Positions 25,767-34,340 of a stretch of 64,000 nt of DNA are shown in pieces. The stretch is from the NCBI RefSeq assembly GCF_014287275.1, contig NZ_JACONZ010000003.1:310001-374000 (forward strand), read 5' to 3'. How positions within the stretch are numbered: position 1 is the stretch's first letter; every line of letters starts with the position of its first letter. Source of the stretch: Anaerofilum hominis. Lineage in GTDB: Bacteria > Bacillota > Clostridia > Oscillospirales > Ruminococcaceae. A program made the position numbers and the translations under genes. The notes beneath the pieces were generated by a model. The model ran no database searches, was not told the DNA's origin, and worked only from the letters and a program-made list of their open reading frames with translations.

Positions 25767-25805
25767 AGGAAACGCGGGGCACGCCCCGGCGTTTCCTGTC
25801 TTTTT
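25767..25805 (-). terminator. Hairpin between the YitT gene and dapL
   Basis: AGGAAACGC..GGGC / GCCC..GCGTTTCCT stem. On the minus strand it is followed by GATTTT. Likely terminator of the YitT gene. Confidence 0.65.
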
Positions 25806-25888
25806 ACGACCTGGAGATTTTCAACAGCCTGTTATAAAAAAGAAAATAATACAAAACAAAAAGCCCGGCACAAAGAGCCCAGCCGGCC

Positions 25889-26752
25889 TCAGATCTCCCG
25901 GAAGCCTTTGCCGATGATCTCGGAGGAGTTGACCATGGTGATGAAAGCATGGCGGTCGATGCCGCGGATAAAGTTGCGCAGCGTGACCGCCTGGCGGCGG
26001 GTGAGCACGGTGGTGATGACCTGCTCGGGGCGGTGGGTAAACGCACCCTCTGCCTGGCTGATGGTGGCGCCGCGGTGCAGTTTTTCCAGGATAAAGGTCT
26101 TGACCTGCTCCGGCTCGGCGCAGATGACCGTGACATACTTGCGCGAGTTGATGCCGTCGATGACGATGTCCACCAAAAAGGTCTTCAGCAGCAAGCCCAG
26201 CACGCAGTAAAGGCCGGTGCGGGCGTCGAACAGCCAGAAAGTGGCGGCGGTGATCAAAAAGTCGGACACCAGCAGCGCCTTGCCGATCTCCATGGAAGAG
26301 TATTTCGCCAGCACCATGGCCACAATGTCGGTGCCGCCAGTGGAAGCGCCGATGTTGAACACCAGCGCCGAGCCCACAGCGGGCAGGATGACCGCCCAGA
26401 TCAGCTCCAGCATGGTGTCGTCGGTGAGCGGCGCGGCAAGCGGCACCAGCTTTTCAAAAAGCGCCACATAGACCGACAGGGCTGCGGACGCATACACCGT
26501 GGCGCCGCCGAAGCTGCGGCCGAGGAAGAGAAAACCGAAGATCACCAGCACCAGATTGATGATCATCATTGCCCCGCCCACATCAAGCCGGGGAAAGAGA
26601 TCGGCCAGGATGATGGCAAGGCCGCTGGTGCCGCCCATGGCAAAGTGGTTGGGCGTCTTGAATATACTTATGCCGGCCGCAGTAAAGATTAGACCGGCGT
26701 TGAGGATGAGAAACCAGATCAGCTTTGCCTGGAAAGACTGCTTTTTTGTCAT
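25889..26752 (-). CDS. YitT family membrane protein (DUF161/DUF2179)
   Basis: A 287-residue protein with five to six membrane helices in residues ~10-190 and a soluble DUF2179 domain at the C-terminus (~205-285: RKYVTVICAEPEQVKTFILEK, RGATISQAEGAFTH, VLTRRQAVTLRNFIRGID, HAFITMVNSSEIIGKGF). The early motif FKTPNHFAMGGTSGLAIIL and the later FNIGASTGGTDIVAMVLAK are characteristic. The family is widespread in Firmicutes; the function is unsettled, with transport or sensing suspected. The start is ATG 26752 with AGGAAG 7 bases upstream; the frame remains open upstream for 127 codons without a site. Confidence 0.92.
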   Translation of the reverse strand: MTKKQSFQAKLIWFLILNAGLIFTAAGISIFKTPNHFAMGGTSGLAIILADLFPRLDVGGAMMIINLVLVIFGFLFLGRSFGGATVYASAALSVYVALFEKLVPLAAPLTDDTMLELIWAVILPAVGSALVFNIGASTGGTDIVAMVLAKYSSMEIGKALLVSDFLITAATFWLFDARTGLYCVLGLLLKTFLVDIVIDGINSRKYVTVICAEPEQVKTFILEKLHRGATISQAEGAFTHRPEQVITTVLTRRQAVTLRNFIRGIDRHAFITMVNSSEIIGKGFREI

Positions 26753-27422
26753 AAGAGCACTTCCTGTCGGTAGTTGGTGGGGAGCAGCGGCGGGCTGCCC
26801 GTGCTCCATTATAAGGCTTTGGCCGCCCGGTTGCAAGGAAGGACGGCGTTTTCCGCCGCGGAAAATGACGCGCGGGCCACCCCCTCCGGCCGCCCGGGGA
26901 CACGGCTGTTTCCGGGGCCGCCGTACCGTGCTACAGCTGCCCCGCCGCCGCGCCCACAGAGGAGAGCACGGTGGAGCTCCTTTGCCCAAGCGCTCAGAAA
27001 CGGCCCGGCGGCGCTGCGCGCGGGCGGGGCGGACCTTTCCACCCCAGGCAGGTCCCCCCGGCAGCGGGAGGGAGAGGGCCCGGGAAGGACTTGCTGCGGC
27101 GCTTTTCAGGCGGCGGCGAAGTTCCTCCCGCATTTACCTGCCGCTGAAGCCCGAAAACAGGAATTTCCGGCGCGGCGTCAAGCCCCCCTGCTGCAGTGGG
27201 AGAAGGAGCGGTTTCCCGCTTTCGGCAGCGGATGCGGACGCCCTTTTTTCGTCCGGCAGCGCCGGTGGGCGCTTTTGCCCGGACAGACAAAGAGCAGGCG
27301 GCGTTTTCCCGGTGAGAAAACGCCGCCTGCCGTCTCGATTTGTAAAAAAGCATTTGCCGCGAAACGCCGCTGGAAAACCGCCGGCTGTCCGGAAAGCGCC
27401 GCGCGGCGCAAAGGCGGGTGTC
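26753..27422. other. Intergenic stretch
   Basis: About 670 bases of GC-rich sequence with only compositional reading frames. It contains the terminator of the DUF3048 gene at 27294-27330. Confidence 0.55.
27294..27330 (-). terminator. Terminator of the first DUF3048 gene
   Basis: GCAGGCGGCGTTTTC / GAAAACGCCGCCTGC, 15-bp perfect stem with a seven-base loop, followed by TCTTTGTC on the minus strand. Confidence 0.75.
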
Positions 27423-28523
27423 TCAGGCGGCGGGGGACGGGGTGGGCGCGGCGTTCAGGGCCGCGCCGTCCACGGTCAGGCTGTCCTCGCGGGCGGTGCT
27501 GACCACCGCGATATAGCTTTTGCCCGCTGCGACGGTCAGCTCGCTGCCGTCCGCGCCATAGACTTTCAGCGGGGCCTGGTCTCCGTCTTTGCTCCAGGTG
27601 ATGGGGGCATAGCTGCCGCCGGTGAAATAATAGCCGCTGCCGGAGGACAGGTCAAAATCAGTCAGCTGCGGCTCGGGCTTGTGCCCCACGCCCGCAAACA
27701 GCACGAACACGTTTTTGAACGCCAGCTGTCCGCCGGTGGCGGCGTCGACCTGGGCGGCGCCGTAGATATCTTTCAGGTAAAGCCCGGTGTCGGCGCTGTA
27801 GTGGAAAGCCGCGTCGCCGTAGTCGGAAAAGCGGAAAGCCAGCGTGGAGGCCGCGCCGCCGGACAGCTTTACCGCCGCGCCCTTGTCCGCAAAGCGGAAC
27901 AGGGGAGAGAGGGCGCCGGTGGTGGAGAGGGAACCCAGGGTGTCGATGCCGCGCTGCACCAGCTCGCCGCTGGTATACCAGCAGTGTTCCTGAGCCTTGG
28001 TCTTATAGCGCTCCTCATCAAAATAAAAGGCGCTGGTGCCAAGATACATGCCGTCGATATCCTGATACTTGTAGTAGTTCAGCATGCGGGTGGAATAGGT
28101 GGAGCCGCCGATGTGGACGAACAGGGCGTTCATGGGCAGCACGAACTGGACGAACTGGTCGCGCGAGGAGCGCACCGGCCCCACCAGAGGCATCGAGGTG
28201 TAATCGGCAAAGACCGCCATCATGCGGGTGATGCCGCCCTCGGTCTCCATCTCATAGATCACGTCCGCCGACCCGATACCGGTCTGGGGCAGGGCGGTCT
28301 GGATATTGTTGATCATCACCGCTGCCGGGCGCTGCCCGTCGGCCAGGCCGGCGGGCTTGTCCTCGCCGGTGAGAGGGTTATAGTCCAGCGCGGTGACCGG
28401 CTGAGGGGTGGCGGTGGGGGACGGGGCGCTGCCCGAAGAGCCGGACCCCGGCCCCCCGCAGCCCGACAGGGCCCCCAGCGCCAGCGTCAGCGCCATCAGC
28501 AGGGAAAGTGTGCGTTTTTTCAT
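27423..28523 (-). CDS. DUF3048 domain lipoprotein (YerB-like), paralog 1
   Basis: A 366-residue lipoprotein: signal peptide with lipobox LSGC (Cys22), a Ser/Pro/Thr linker, then the DUF3048 domain. Its core shows RPAAVMINNIQTALPQTGIG, ADVIYEMETEGGITRMMAVF, LVGPVRSSRDQFVQFV and LFVHIGGS, and a C-terminal DUF3048_C part contains ITWSKDGDQAPLKVY and GKSYIAVVS. The family is found on the outer face of Firmicute membranes; its role is not established, though cell-envelope work is suspected. It is the most diverged of three paralogs in a row and lacks the tyrosine-rich YPYPGGN segment of the other two. It has its own promoter and terminator. Confidence 0.9.
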   Translation of the reverse strand: MKKRTLSLLMALTLALGALSGCGGPGSGSSGSAPSPTATPQPVTALDYNPLTGEDKPAGLADGQRPAAVMINNIQTALPQTGIGSADVIYEMETEGGITRMMAVFADYTSMPLVGPVRSSRDQFVQFVLPMNALFVHIGGSTYSTRMLNYYKYQDIDGMYLGTSAFYFDEERYKTKAQEHCWYTSGELVQRGIDTLGSLSTTGALSPLFRFADKGAAVKLSGGAASTLAFRFSDYGDAAFHYSADTGLYLKDIYGAAQVDAATGGQLAFKNVFVLFAGVGHKPEPQLTDFDLSSGSGYYFTGGSYAPITWSKDGDQAPLKVYGADGSELTVAAGKSYIAVVSTAREDSLTVDGAALNAAPTPSPAA

Positions 28524-28578
28524 GGTTTGTCTCCTGACTTTATCAGAACGGCCGCAGCCGCGTGTCGTTATATCCCCT

Positions 28579-28607
28579 ATTATAAGGGCAAAACGGGAGC
28601 TTGTAAA
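28579..28607 (-). promoter_or_regulatory. Promoter of DUF3048 paralog 1
   Basis: Minus strand TTTACA (28607-28602), 17-base spacer, TATAAT (28584-28579). Same hexamers and spacing as the promoter of paralog 2. Confidence 0.8.
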
Positions 28608-28739
28608 GCCGCGGCAGGGCGGGGAAGCGGCCCCGGCGGATGTGAAATTTTAACCAAAAGCGGCAGAGGGCGGCGGGACCGGCGCGGGGAAAAGCGGAGG
28701 AGAGGGCGCCCCCCGCAGTTTGACGCGGCTTTCTGCAAA

Positions 28740-28778
28740 GACAGGCACAAAACGCGCGCCGCGCGTTTTGTGCCTGTC
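28740..28778 (-). terminator. Long palindrome, probable terminator of DUF3048 paralog 2
   Basis: An 18-bp perfect stem (GACAGGCACAAAACGCGC and its complement) with a three-base loop, 60 bases beyond the stop codon. The U-tract is short (CTTTGC). Confidence 0.6.
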
Positions 28779-28837
28779 CGCTGCCCGGCGGCTGCCGGGC
28801 GGTCTGCTGTCTGACGCAATACAGCGGGGCGCGGGCT

Positions 28838-30052
28838 TTATTCCCCCGCGGCCTCCGCCGCAGCCTCGTTCTGCGCGGCGTTGGGGTCCACGCTGACCGA
28901 TTCGTCGGCCGCGCTGCCCTCTGCGCCCTGGATGGAGAAGTTGTCGTACTCCTCCAGGCTGACCACGGCCACATAGGACCTGCCGCGGTTCACTTTCAGG
29001 CTGTTGCCCGCCTCGTCGGTGAGCATCAGCGCGTACTGGATGGGGCCTTTTTCCCAGTGGATCTTTTCGGCCTTTCCGCCGTTGATATAATAGCCCAGGC
29101 CGCCGAAGTCGTAGTTCACTTTTTTGTAGTCCGGGTCGCCCTTGTCGTTGCCGTTGGCATCCAGATTGCCGCCCGGATAGGGGTAGGTGGTGATCTCGGT
29201 GAACAGCACGATCAGGTTGTCAAAAGCGGTCTGCTCGCCGGTGTTCTCGTCCACGGTGTCCTCGATATATCCCTTGTGGGAGTTGTACTGGCTCATCCGG
29301 TACTGGTTGCTGATCACGTCGTAATCAAAATAAGTGCGATAGCTGTTGGAGTGGACGATCCCCACGCTGAGCGCGTCCTGGCCGCCGAGGCTGCGGGACG
29401 GCTCGCGGTAGTCCACAAAGTCGAAGATGGGGCTGGACAGATCCCGGCTCATGTCCACATCTTTCCAGTCCACATAGCTCTTCAGCCGCTCGCCGGTGGT
29501 GAAAGCGGTGTGCTCGTAGGCATAATTTTGACTGAGGCGGTTCTGGTCGCGGTAGATCAGGTCGTCAAAGCCGTTGCCGTCCAGGTTCAGGTCGCCGTAC
29601 TCCACGTCGTCGATGTACTGCTGGGTGATGCCGCTGCGGCCGATGTGGACGTAGAGCGGCTGAAAGGGCATCACCAGCCGGAAAAACTGGTCGCGGGCCG
29701 AGCGCACCGGCCCCACGTCGCCCAGGGCCTCGTAGTTGTTGAACAGGGCCATAAAGCGGGTGATGCCGCCCTCGACCATGATCTCGTACAGCACGTCCGC
29801 GTCGTTGATGCCCCGCTGGGGGCGCGCCTGGGCGATATTGTTGATCATGACGGCCACCGGGCGCACGGAGACATAGTCGCTGCCCTTGGCCTCGCCGGTG
29901 AGCGGATCGGGGTCATAGGGCTCCGGCGTGGCGGTGGGCGCGGGGGTGGCGGCCGCGGGCTGCGAATCGCCGCCGCCGCTGCCGCCGCACCCGGCGAGGG
30001 CCGTCAGGGACAGCGCAAGGCAGAGCAGCAGAGCAAAAAGACGCTTTGTCAT
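28838..30052 (-). CDS. DUF3048 domain lipoprotein (YerB-like), paralog 2
   Basis: A 404-residue lipoprotein: lipobox LAGC (Cys21), a linker with PAPTATPEPYDP, then DUF3048: RPVAVMINNIAQARPQRGI, ADVLYEIMVEGGITRFMALF, VGPVRSARDQFFRLVMPFQP and LYVHIGRSGITQQYIDD. The distal part holds TTYPYPGGNLD, the NYDFGGLGYYINGGKAEKIH segment, and GRSYVAVVSLEEYDNFSIQG. It is the same length as paralog 3 and much closer to it than to paralog 1. An acidic and Ala-rich tail ends the protein. The start has GGAGAAATCA upstream. Unknown role at the cell surface. Confidence 0.9.
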   Translation of the reverse strand: MTKRLFALLLCLALSLTALAGCGGSGGGDSQPAAATPAPTATPEPYDPDPLTGEAKGSDYVSVRPVAVMINNIAQARPQRGINDADVLYEIMVEGGITRFMALFNNYEALGDVGPVRSARDQFFRLVMPFQPLYVHIGRSGITQQYIDDVEYGDLNLDGNGFDDLIYRDQNRLSQNYAYEHTAFTTGERLKSYVDWKDVDMSRDLSSPIFDFVDYREPSRSLGGQDALSVGIVHSNSYRTYFDYDVISNQYRMSQYNSHKGYIEDTVDENTGEQTAFDNLIVLFTEITTYPYPGGNLDANGNDKGDPDYKKVNYDFGGLGYYINGGKAEKIHWEKGPIQYALMLTDEAGNSLKVNRGRSYVAVVSLEEYDNFSIQGAEGSAADESVSVDPNAAQNEAAAEAAGE

Positions 30053-30270
30053 TGATTTCTCCTGGATTCCGCCGGAAGAGACGGGGCCGGACCGGTAAAA
30101 AAGACGCCGCCGCAGAGAGAACGGCCCGAGCCGCGGCGGAGGCGCGCCCGCGTGGCTGCGGCTGCGGAGCGCTGTCCCCGCGCGGGGCAGAGCGCGTCTT
30201 GTTACCCGGGCCCGGCCAAAGTCCCGGCTGTATTTTTTGCGGCGGCTCGTCCGCCGCAGAGCATATCCTC

Positions 30271-30299
30271 ATTATAAAACCTTGCCGCGGTTTTGTAAA
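30271..30299 (-). promoter_or_regulatory. Promoter of DUF3048 paralog 2
   Basis: Minus strand TTTACA (30299-30294), 17-base spacer, TATAAT (30276-30271), about 220 bases before the start codon, so a long 5' leader follows. Confidence 0.8.
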
Positions 30300-30334
30300 C
30301 CGCGGGGCGGGCCGCACGCCCTGTGCGCGGGCAA

Positions 30335-30371
30335 AAAAGGCCCGATACCAGGGCGGTACCGGGCCTTTTGG
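30335..30371 (-). terminator. Terminator of DUF3048 paralog 3
   Basis: AAAAGGCCCG.TACC / GGTA.CGGGCCTTTT, 15-bp stem with one mismatch. Minus-strand read-out gives CTTTTTTGC. Confidence 0.85.
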
Positions 30372-30390
30372 GGCAAAATGTGGGAGAGCC

Positions 30391-31605
30391 TCAGCCGGCG
30401 TCCGCGACGTCGGCCGCCTGCTCGGCCTGCTGGGCGGCGGAGTCCGCGTTCGGGTCCACGGCCACCGAGTTGGCGGTGGCGTCCCCGCCGTCGCCCTCAT
30501 AGCTGAAGTTGTCGTATTCGTTGAGGCTGACCACCGCCACATAGGACTTGCCGCAGTTGACCTTCAGGCTGTTGCCCGCCTCGTCCTGCAGCATCAGCGG
30601 GTATTCGGTGGGGCCTTTGGTCCAGCGGATCTTCTCGATGCGCCCGTTGCTGATGTAATAGCCCAGGCCGCCGAAGTCATAATCCACCTTTTTATAATCC
30701 GGGTTGCCGTGGGGGTTGCCGCCCGGATAGGGGTACTGGGTGATGTCGGTGAACAGCACGATCACGTTTTCAAACGCCATGCGCCCGCCGGTGGCCTCGT
30801 CCACCATGGGGGTGTAGCCGCTCTTGGGGGCGTACAGGCTGGTGAGATATTTGCCCGAGGACGCGTCGTAGTCAAACGCCGTGCGATAGCTGCTGGAATG
30901 GACGATGTTGACGCTGGTGGCGCTGTCGCCGCCCAGGGTGCGGGGGGACTCGCGATAATCCACAAAGTCGAAGATCGGGCTGGTCAACTCGCGGCTCATG
31001 TCCACGTTGTTGCTCTGGATATAGGACTGGATCTTTTCCCCGTTGGTGTAGGCGGTGGCGTCGGTCGTCCACCCTTGAGCCTCACGGGCAGCGTCCCGGT
31101 AGGCGAAGCTGACCTTCATCCCGTTGACCGCCAGTTCACCGTATTCCGTGTCGTCGATGTACTGCTGGGTGATCTCGCTGCGGCCCACGAACAGATACAG
31201 GGCCTGATAGGGACGGATGAGGCGGAAGAACTGGTCGCGGCCCGAGCGCACGGGACCGATCTCAGAGAGATCGGCGGTGGGGAACAGGGCCATAAAGCGG
31301 GTGATGCCGCCCTCGACCATGATCTCGTACAGCACGTCGGCCTGCGACAGGCCGCGGGTGGGACGGCTGTCGGAGCGGTTGTTGATCATCACCGCCACCG
31401 GCCTGCCGCCCACATAATCGGCGCCTTTTTCCTCGCCGGTGAGGGGCCGGCCGTCAAAGGGGGCGGCGGTGGGCTCCGGCGTGGCGGTGGACACCGGCGC
31501 CGAAGAGCCGCCGGAGGACGCCGAGGAGGAATCGTCCTTGCCGCAGCCCGCGAAAACGGTCAGGGACAGCGCAAGGGCAAGGGTGAGACAGAGCAGACGT
31601 TTCAT
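30391..31605 (-). CDS. DUF3048 domain lipoprotein (YerB-like), paralog 3
   Basis: A 404-residue lipoprotein with lipobox FAGC (Cys21) and a Ser-rich linker. DUF3048 residues: RPVAVMINNRSDSRPTRGLS, ADVLYEIMVEGGITRFMALF, IGPVRSGRDQFFRLIRPYQA and LYLFVGRSEITQQYIDD; the C-terminal part has TQYPYPGGNPH, VDYDFGGLGYYISNGRIEKI and GKSYVAVVSLNEYDNFSYEG. These segments parallel paralog 2 nearly residue by residue, so tandem duplication is clear. The start is ATG 31605; the frame continues upstream antisense to the GH25 gene and that part is not used. Divergent from the muramidase gene 194 bases away. Confidence 0.9.
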   Translation of the reverse strand: MKRLLCLTLALALSLTVFAGCGKDDSSSASSGGSSAPVSTATPEPTAAPFDGRPLTGEEKGADYVGGRPVAVMINNRSDSRPTRGLSQADVLYEIMVEGGITRFMALFPTADLSEIGPVRSGRDQFFRLIRPYQALYLFVGRSEITQQYIDDTEYGELAVNGMKVSFAYRDAAREAQGWTTDATAYTNGEKIQSYIQSNNVDMSRELTSPIFDFVDYRESPRTLGGDSATSVNIVHSSSYRTAFDYDASSGKYLTSLYAPKSGYTPMVDEATGGRMAFENVIVLFTDITQYPYPGGNPHGNPDYKKVDYDFGGLGYYISNGRIEKIRWTKGPTEYPLMLQDEAGNSLKVNCGKSYVAVVSLNEYDNFSYEGDGGDATANSVAVDPNADSAAQQAEQAADVADAG

Positions 31606-31671
31606 GGCAAAATCTCCATTTCTTTTCGCGGTGACGATGGGGTACGCATCCCGCGCCTTGATTTCTTTTTT

Positions 31672-31700
31672 ACTATACCCAAAAAGACGACAAATGTAAA
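31672..31700 (-). promoter_or_regulatory. Promoter of DUF3048 paralog 3
   Basis: Minus strand TTTACA (31700-31695), 17-base spacer, TATAGT (31677-31672). Nearly the same as the promoters of paralogs 1 and 2. Confidence 0.8.
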
Positions 31701-31799
31701 GTGAAAGCCGGCCCGCGCGGGGAAACATTTTGCCCGGCGGCGGATAAACTGAAGCGTGGGAAAGCCGCGCCGGACGCGGCCCCAGAAGGAGGAAAAGAG

Positions 31800-32924
31800 A
31801 TGCAGCAATTGGAACGGGCCGCCGCACGGCCGGTGGCGGAGCTTGGCATCGACGTGAGCAAATATCAGGGCCGGATCGACTGGCGGCGTGTCGCGGCCGC
31901 GGGCTACCGCTTCGCTTTTGTGCGCACCGGCTGGGCGGGCTATGCGGGCGGCATTGAAGAGGGCTATGACCCCCGCTTCGTGGAAAACGCCGTGGGTGCG
32001 CGGGAGGCGGGCCTGTCGGTGGGGGCTTACGTCTACAGTTATATGAACACCCCGGCCGCGGCCCACGCGGCGGCGGAAAGCGTGATGAGGCTGGTGGAGC
32101 CCTACCGGCTCTCTTATCCGCTGGTGCTGGACTTTGAGGACGCCAAAACCTATGCGGCGCTGGGCAGGGCCCGCAGCACCGCCATCGCCCGCAGCTTTCT
32201 TGAGGATCTGGAGGCGGGGGGCTACTACGCCATGCTCTACACCTACACGAATTTTGCAAACAACTATCTCGATATGGCGGCGCTGTCCGCCTATGACCTG
32301 TGGATCGCGGACTACCGCGCCTCGGTGGGGTACCGGGGCAGTTACGGCATCTGGCAGTACACCAGCAGCGGACGGGTGAACGGCATCACCGGCGCAGTGG
32401 ACCTGGACCGCTCTTACAAGTACTACAGCTCCATCATCCGCGGCGCCCATCTCAACCATCTGGACGCTCCCCAGCCGGCCATGCAGCCGCTGACGAACGC
32501 CGAGCTGGAAGTGTTCGGGCAGAAAAACTGCGAATTTTTTACCGGGCCCGACGTTTACCGGGTGGCGGGCAGCCTGGCGAACGGGCGCTACAAGGCCATC
32601 GCGCGCAGCACCGACGTGTTCGGCGGTTTTTCCTGGGTGATGCTGCTGATGGGTGGCAGCGTCTGGTGGACGGCCCTGTTGGAGGATCGCTGCCGCCTGA
32701 TCGGGGGCAAGTCCGGTTCCCGCAGCGCCCTGTGGGAGGAAGAACGCCACCTGGAAGAGCTGGTGGACAAATACCGGGAGGAAAACGACTTTTTGCGCTG
32801 CCGCCTGGACGCGGCGGAAGAAAAGCTCTCGGCTGCCCGCCTGCTGCTGGATCTGCCGGCCCCGGCCTGTATAGAGGAAGAAGACGCGGCCCGGGAACAG
32901 GAGGAAAACGCAGAATCCTTATAA
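31800..32924 (+). CDS. GH25 muramidase-like protein with SH3-like domain and C-terminal coiled coil
   Basis: A 374-residue protein. The glycoside hydrolase 25 domain spans about residues 13-210: GIDVSKYQGRIDW (Asp18), FVRTGWAGYAGG, YPLVLDFED with the acidic catalytic pair, MLYTYTNFANNYL, LWIADYRAS, and GIWQYTSSGRVNGITGAVDLD. GH25 enzymes cut the MurNAc-GlcNAc bond of peptidoglycan. Residues ~235-305 resemble a bacterial SH3 fold (FFTGPDVYRVAGSLANGRY, SVWWTALLEDR), and the last ~60 are charged helix, probably coiled coil. There is no signal peptide. The start ATG has AAGGAGG 7 bases upstream. Export by another route, or release by lysis, would be needed. Confidence 0.88.
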   Translation: MQQLERAAARPVAELGIDVSKYQGRIDWRRVAAAGYRFAFVRTGWAGYAGGIEEGYDPRFVENAVGAREAGLSVGAYVYSYMNTPAAAHAAAESVMRLVEPYRLSYPLVLDFEDAKTYAALGRARSTAIARSFLEDLEAGGYYAMLYTYTNFANNYLDMAALSAYDLWIADYRASVGYRGSYGIWQYTSSGRVNGITGAVDLDRSYKYYSSIIRGAHLNHLDAPQPAMQPLTNAELEVFGQKNCEFFTGPDVYRVAGSLANGRYKAIARSTDVFGGFSWVMLLMGGSVWWTALLEDRCRLIGGKSGSRSALWEEERHLEELVDKYREENDFLRCRLDAAEEKLSAARLLLDLPAPACIEEEDAAREQEENAESL

Positions 32925-33067
32925 TGAACGACGGGACGATGAAAAAAGTTACGCCGCGGAAAAGTTTTCACAAAATGGGCCCGCCCGCAGGGGGGCTGCC
33001 GCGATGCGCGCAGAAGCCCCGCCTGGACGGCCGGGACAGGAGCACCCGCCCGCCGCCGGGCGAAAAC

Positions 33068-33107
33068 AAAAGACCGGCCCCGCCCGCAAGGGGAGGCCGG
33101 CCTTTCG
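33068..33107. terminator. Terminator between converging GH25 and GNAT-YoaP genes
   Basis: CCGGCC / GGCCGG core stem extended by AAAG and CTTT, then CGTTTTTTCC on the plus strand and TTTGTTTTC on the minus strand. Confidence 0.7.
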
Positions 33108-33158
33108 TTTTTTCCTTTTTGGGGGAAGCGCGGGCAAAGCCGCGCGGGCGGCCGCGGT

Positions 33159-33914
33159 TCAGCCGCAGAGCTCGCCGATCAGCTGAACCATCTTTTTGGC
33201 GGACAGGATCTCGTTGGTGACAAAGGCGCCGTTGTAAAACAGGCTGTAGGTGGGCCAGGGCGCGGGGCAGGCCTGCGCTTCGGCGGCACTTTTCAGCTGC
33301 ACTTCCTGAAACGGCACTCCCGCGGCCTCGGCCACGGCGCGGACCACCGGCACATATTTGGCGGTATAGGGGCATTGATGGCTGTAATAAAGGACAAAGC
33401 CGGGCGCGGCGGGGCCGGGCCCCCGCACCGAGGGGGAAAAGCGCGGCGGCGCGGCATCCGGCTTCAGCGGCAGCCAGAGCAGCTCAAACCAGGGGGCGGC
33501 CCTGTCGGCCACGGTGAAGCCCCGGCGGCGCAGATAGTCCGGGTCGGAGAGAAAAGGGCGCTTTTTGGGGGAAGAGAGCACGGCCAGACCCGTTTTGCCC
33601 TTGGCGCGGCAGTCGTCGATACAGGCGTTCAGCAGCAGGGTGGCGTTGCCCTGCCCCTGCAGCTGGCCGGACACCCAAAAACAGTCGATCACGGCCGCGC
33701 CCGGGGCCTCCACGGGCGCCCAGGCGCACTCGGCGGGCAGATACTCGATAAAGCATTTGCCGCGCACATTGCCCTTGAGAAAGACCAGCCCTTCGGCCAG
33801 CCGGGCGGCAAGCCAGGCCTTTTTGGCCGCCACCTGCGGGTCCCGCGCCGAGGCGATGGCGCAGCAGATATGCTCTTTTTCCAGATTGTCGGCAGTGATG
33901 CGGACCAGTTCCAT
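33159..33914 (-). CDS. GNAT acetyltransferase fused to a YoaP thioredoxin-like domain
   Basis: A 251-residue two-domain protein that resembles B. subtilis YoaP. Residues ~1-150 are a GNAT fold (start ELVRITADNLEKEHICCAIA, CoA loop VSGQLQGQGNATLLLNACI). Residues ~175-251 are the YoaP domain, thioredoxin-like, with YYSHQCPYTAKYVPVV in the position of the redox loop but only one Cys, and APWPTYSLFYNGAFVTNEILS, where the cis-Pro loop would be. The substrate is not known. The start overlaps the TfoX stop codon by one base (TGATG), so the two proteins are translated together. Confidence 0.88.
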   Translation of the reverse strand: MELVRITADNLEKEHICCAIASARDPQVAAKKAWLAARLAEGLVFLKGNVRGKCFIEYLPAECAWAPVEAPGAAVIDCFWVSGQLQGQGNATLLLNACIDDCRAKGKTGLAVLSSPKKRPFLSDPDYLRRRGFTVADRAAPWFELLWLPLKPDAAPPRFSPSVRGPGPAAPGFVLYYSHQCPYTAKYVPVVRAVAEAAGVPFQEVQLKSAAEAQACPAPWPTYSLFYNGAFVTNEILSAKKMVQLIGELCG

Positions 33915-34252
33915 CAGGTCTCCTCCTTGGGGGCGGCTTTGCGCCGTCTGGATCTTGGCTCGGGCAGGGCGGCGCAGGTGGCCTCCACCAGCCGGCGCAG
34001 AAAGTCGCGGTCGTCCAGCTCTTCCACCAGATACATCCGCGCCCCCTCGTGGGGCTCCGCCAGCGGCGGGTCTCCCAGCAGCTGCCGCCCGGCCTCGGTG
34101 GGCTTGACATAGAACTGATCGTCCTCCACTGTGCCAAAAAATTTGCCGCCGCGCCAGAGACCGTATTCCCCAAAGAGCTTTTTATAGGTCACGCCGCCCG
34201 CCTGTGAGAGCTGGTCGGCCACAAACCGCACATATTCCGGGCTGGAAGCCAT
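33914..34252 (-). CDS. TfoX/Sxy N-terminal domain protein
   Basis: A 112-residue single-domain protein: SSPEYVRFVADQLSQAG, then the family core VTYKKLFGEYGLWRGGKFFGTVEDDQFYVKPT and a C-terminal helix. The full TfoX protein regulates competence in gamma-proteobacteria; short stand-alone N-terminal domains like this one are common in Firmicutes and have no proven role. It is the first gene of a two-gene unit with the GNAT-YoaP gene and ends in a basic tail (RSRRRK). Confidence 0.85.
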   Translation of the reverse strand: MASSPEYVRFVADQLSQAGGVTYKKLFGEYGLWRGGKFFGTVEDDQFYVKPTEAGRQLLGDPPLAEPHEGARMYLVEELDDRDFLRRLVEATCAALPEPRSRRRKAAPKEET

Positions 34253-34314
34253 CTTCTCGCCGCCTTTCGATCTGGTTTTTTGAGATCTTATTCTATAATG
34301 AAGTATACAGGGCG

Positions 34315-34340
34315 AAACAGGACAGCAGCCTGTCCTGTTT
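34315..34340 (-). terminator. Hairpin downstream of the WYL regulator gene
   Basis: AAACAGGACA / TGTCCTGTTT, 10-bp stem with a six-base loop, followed by TTTCG on the minus strand. The rest of 34253-34564 shows nothing codable. Confidence 0.5.

Noticed and set aside
26499..28814. A 771-codon plus-strand frame spanning the YitT and first DUF3048 genes
   Set aside because: It runs antisense through two well-supported genes and the gap between them; no domain is recognisable.
29057..31704. Long plus-strand frames opposite DUF3048 paralogs 2 and 3
   Set aside because: Mirror-image shadows of the lipoprotein genes, with no start signal.
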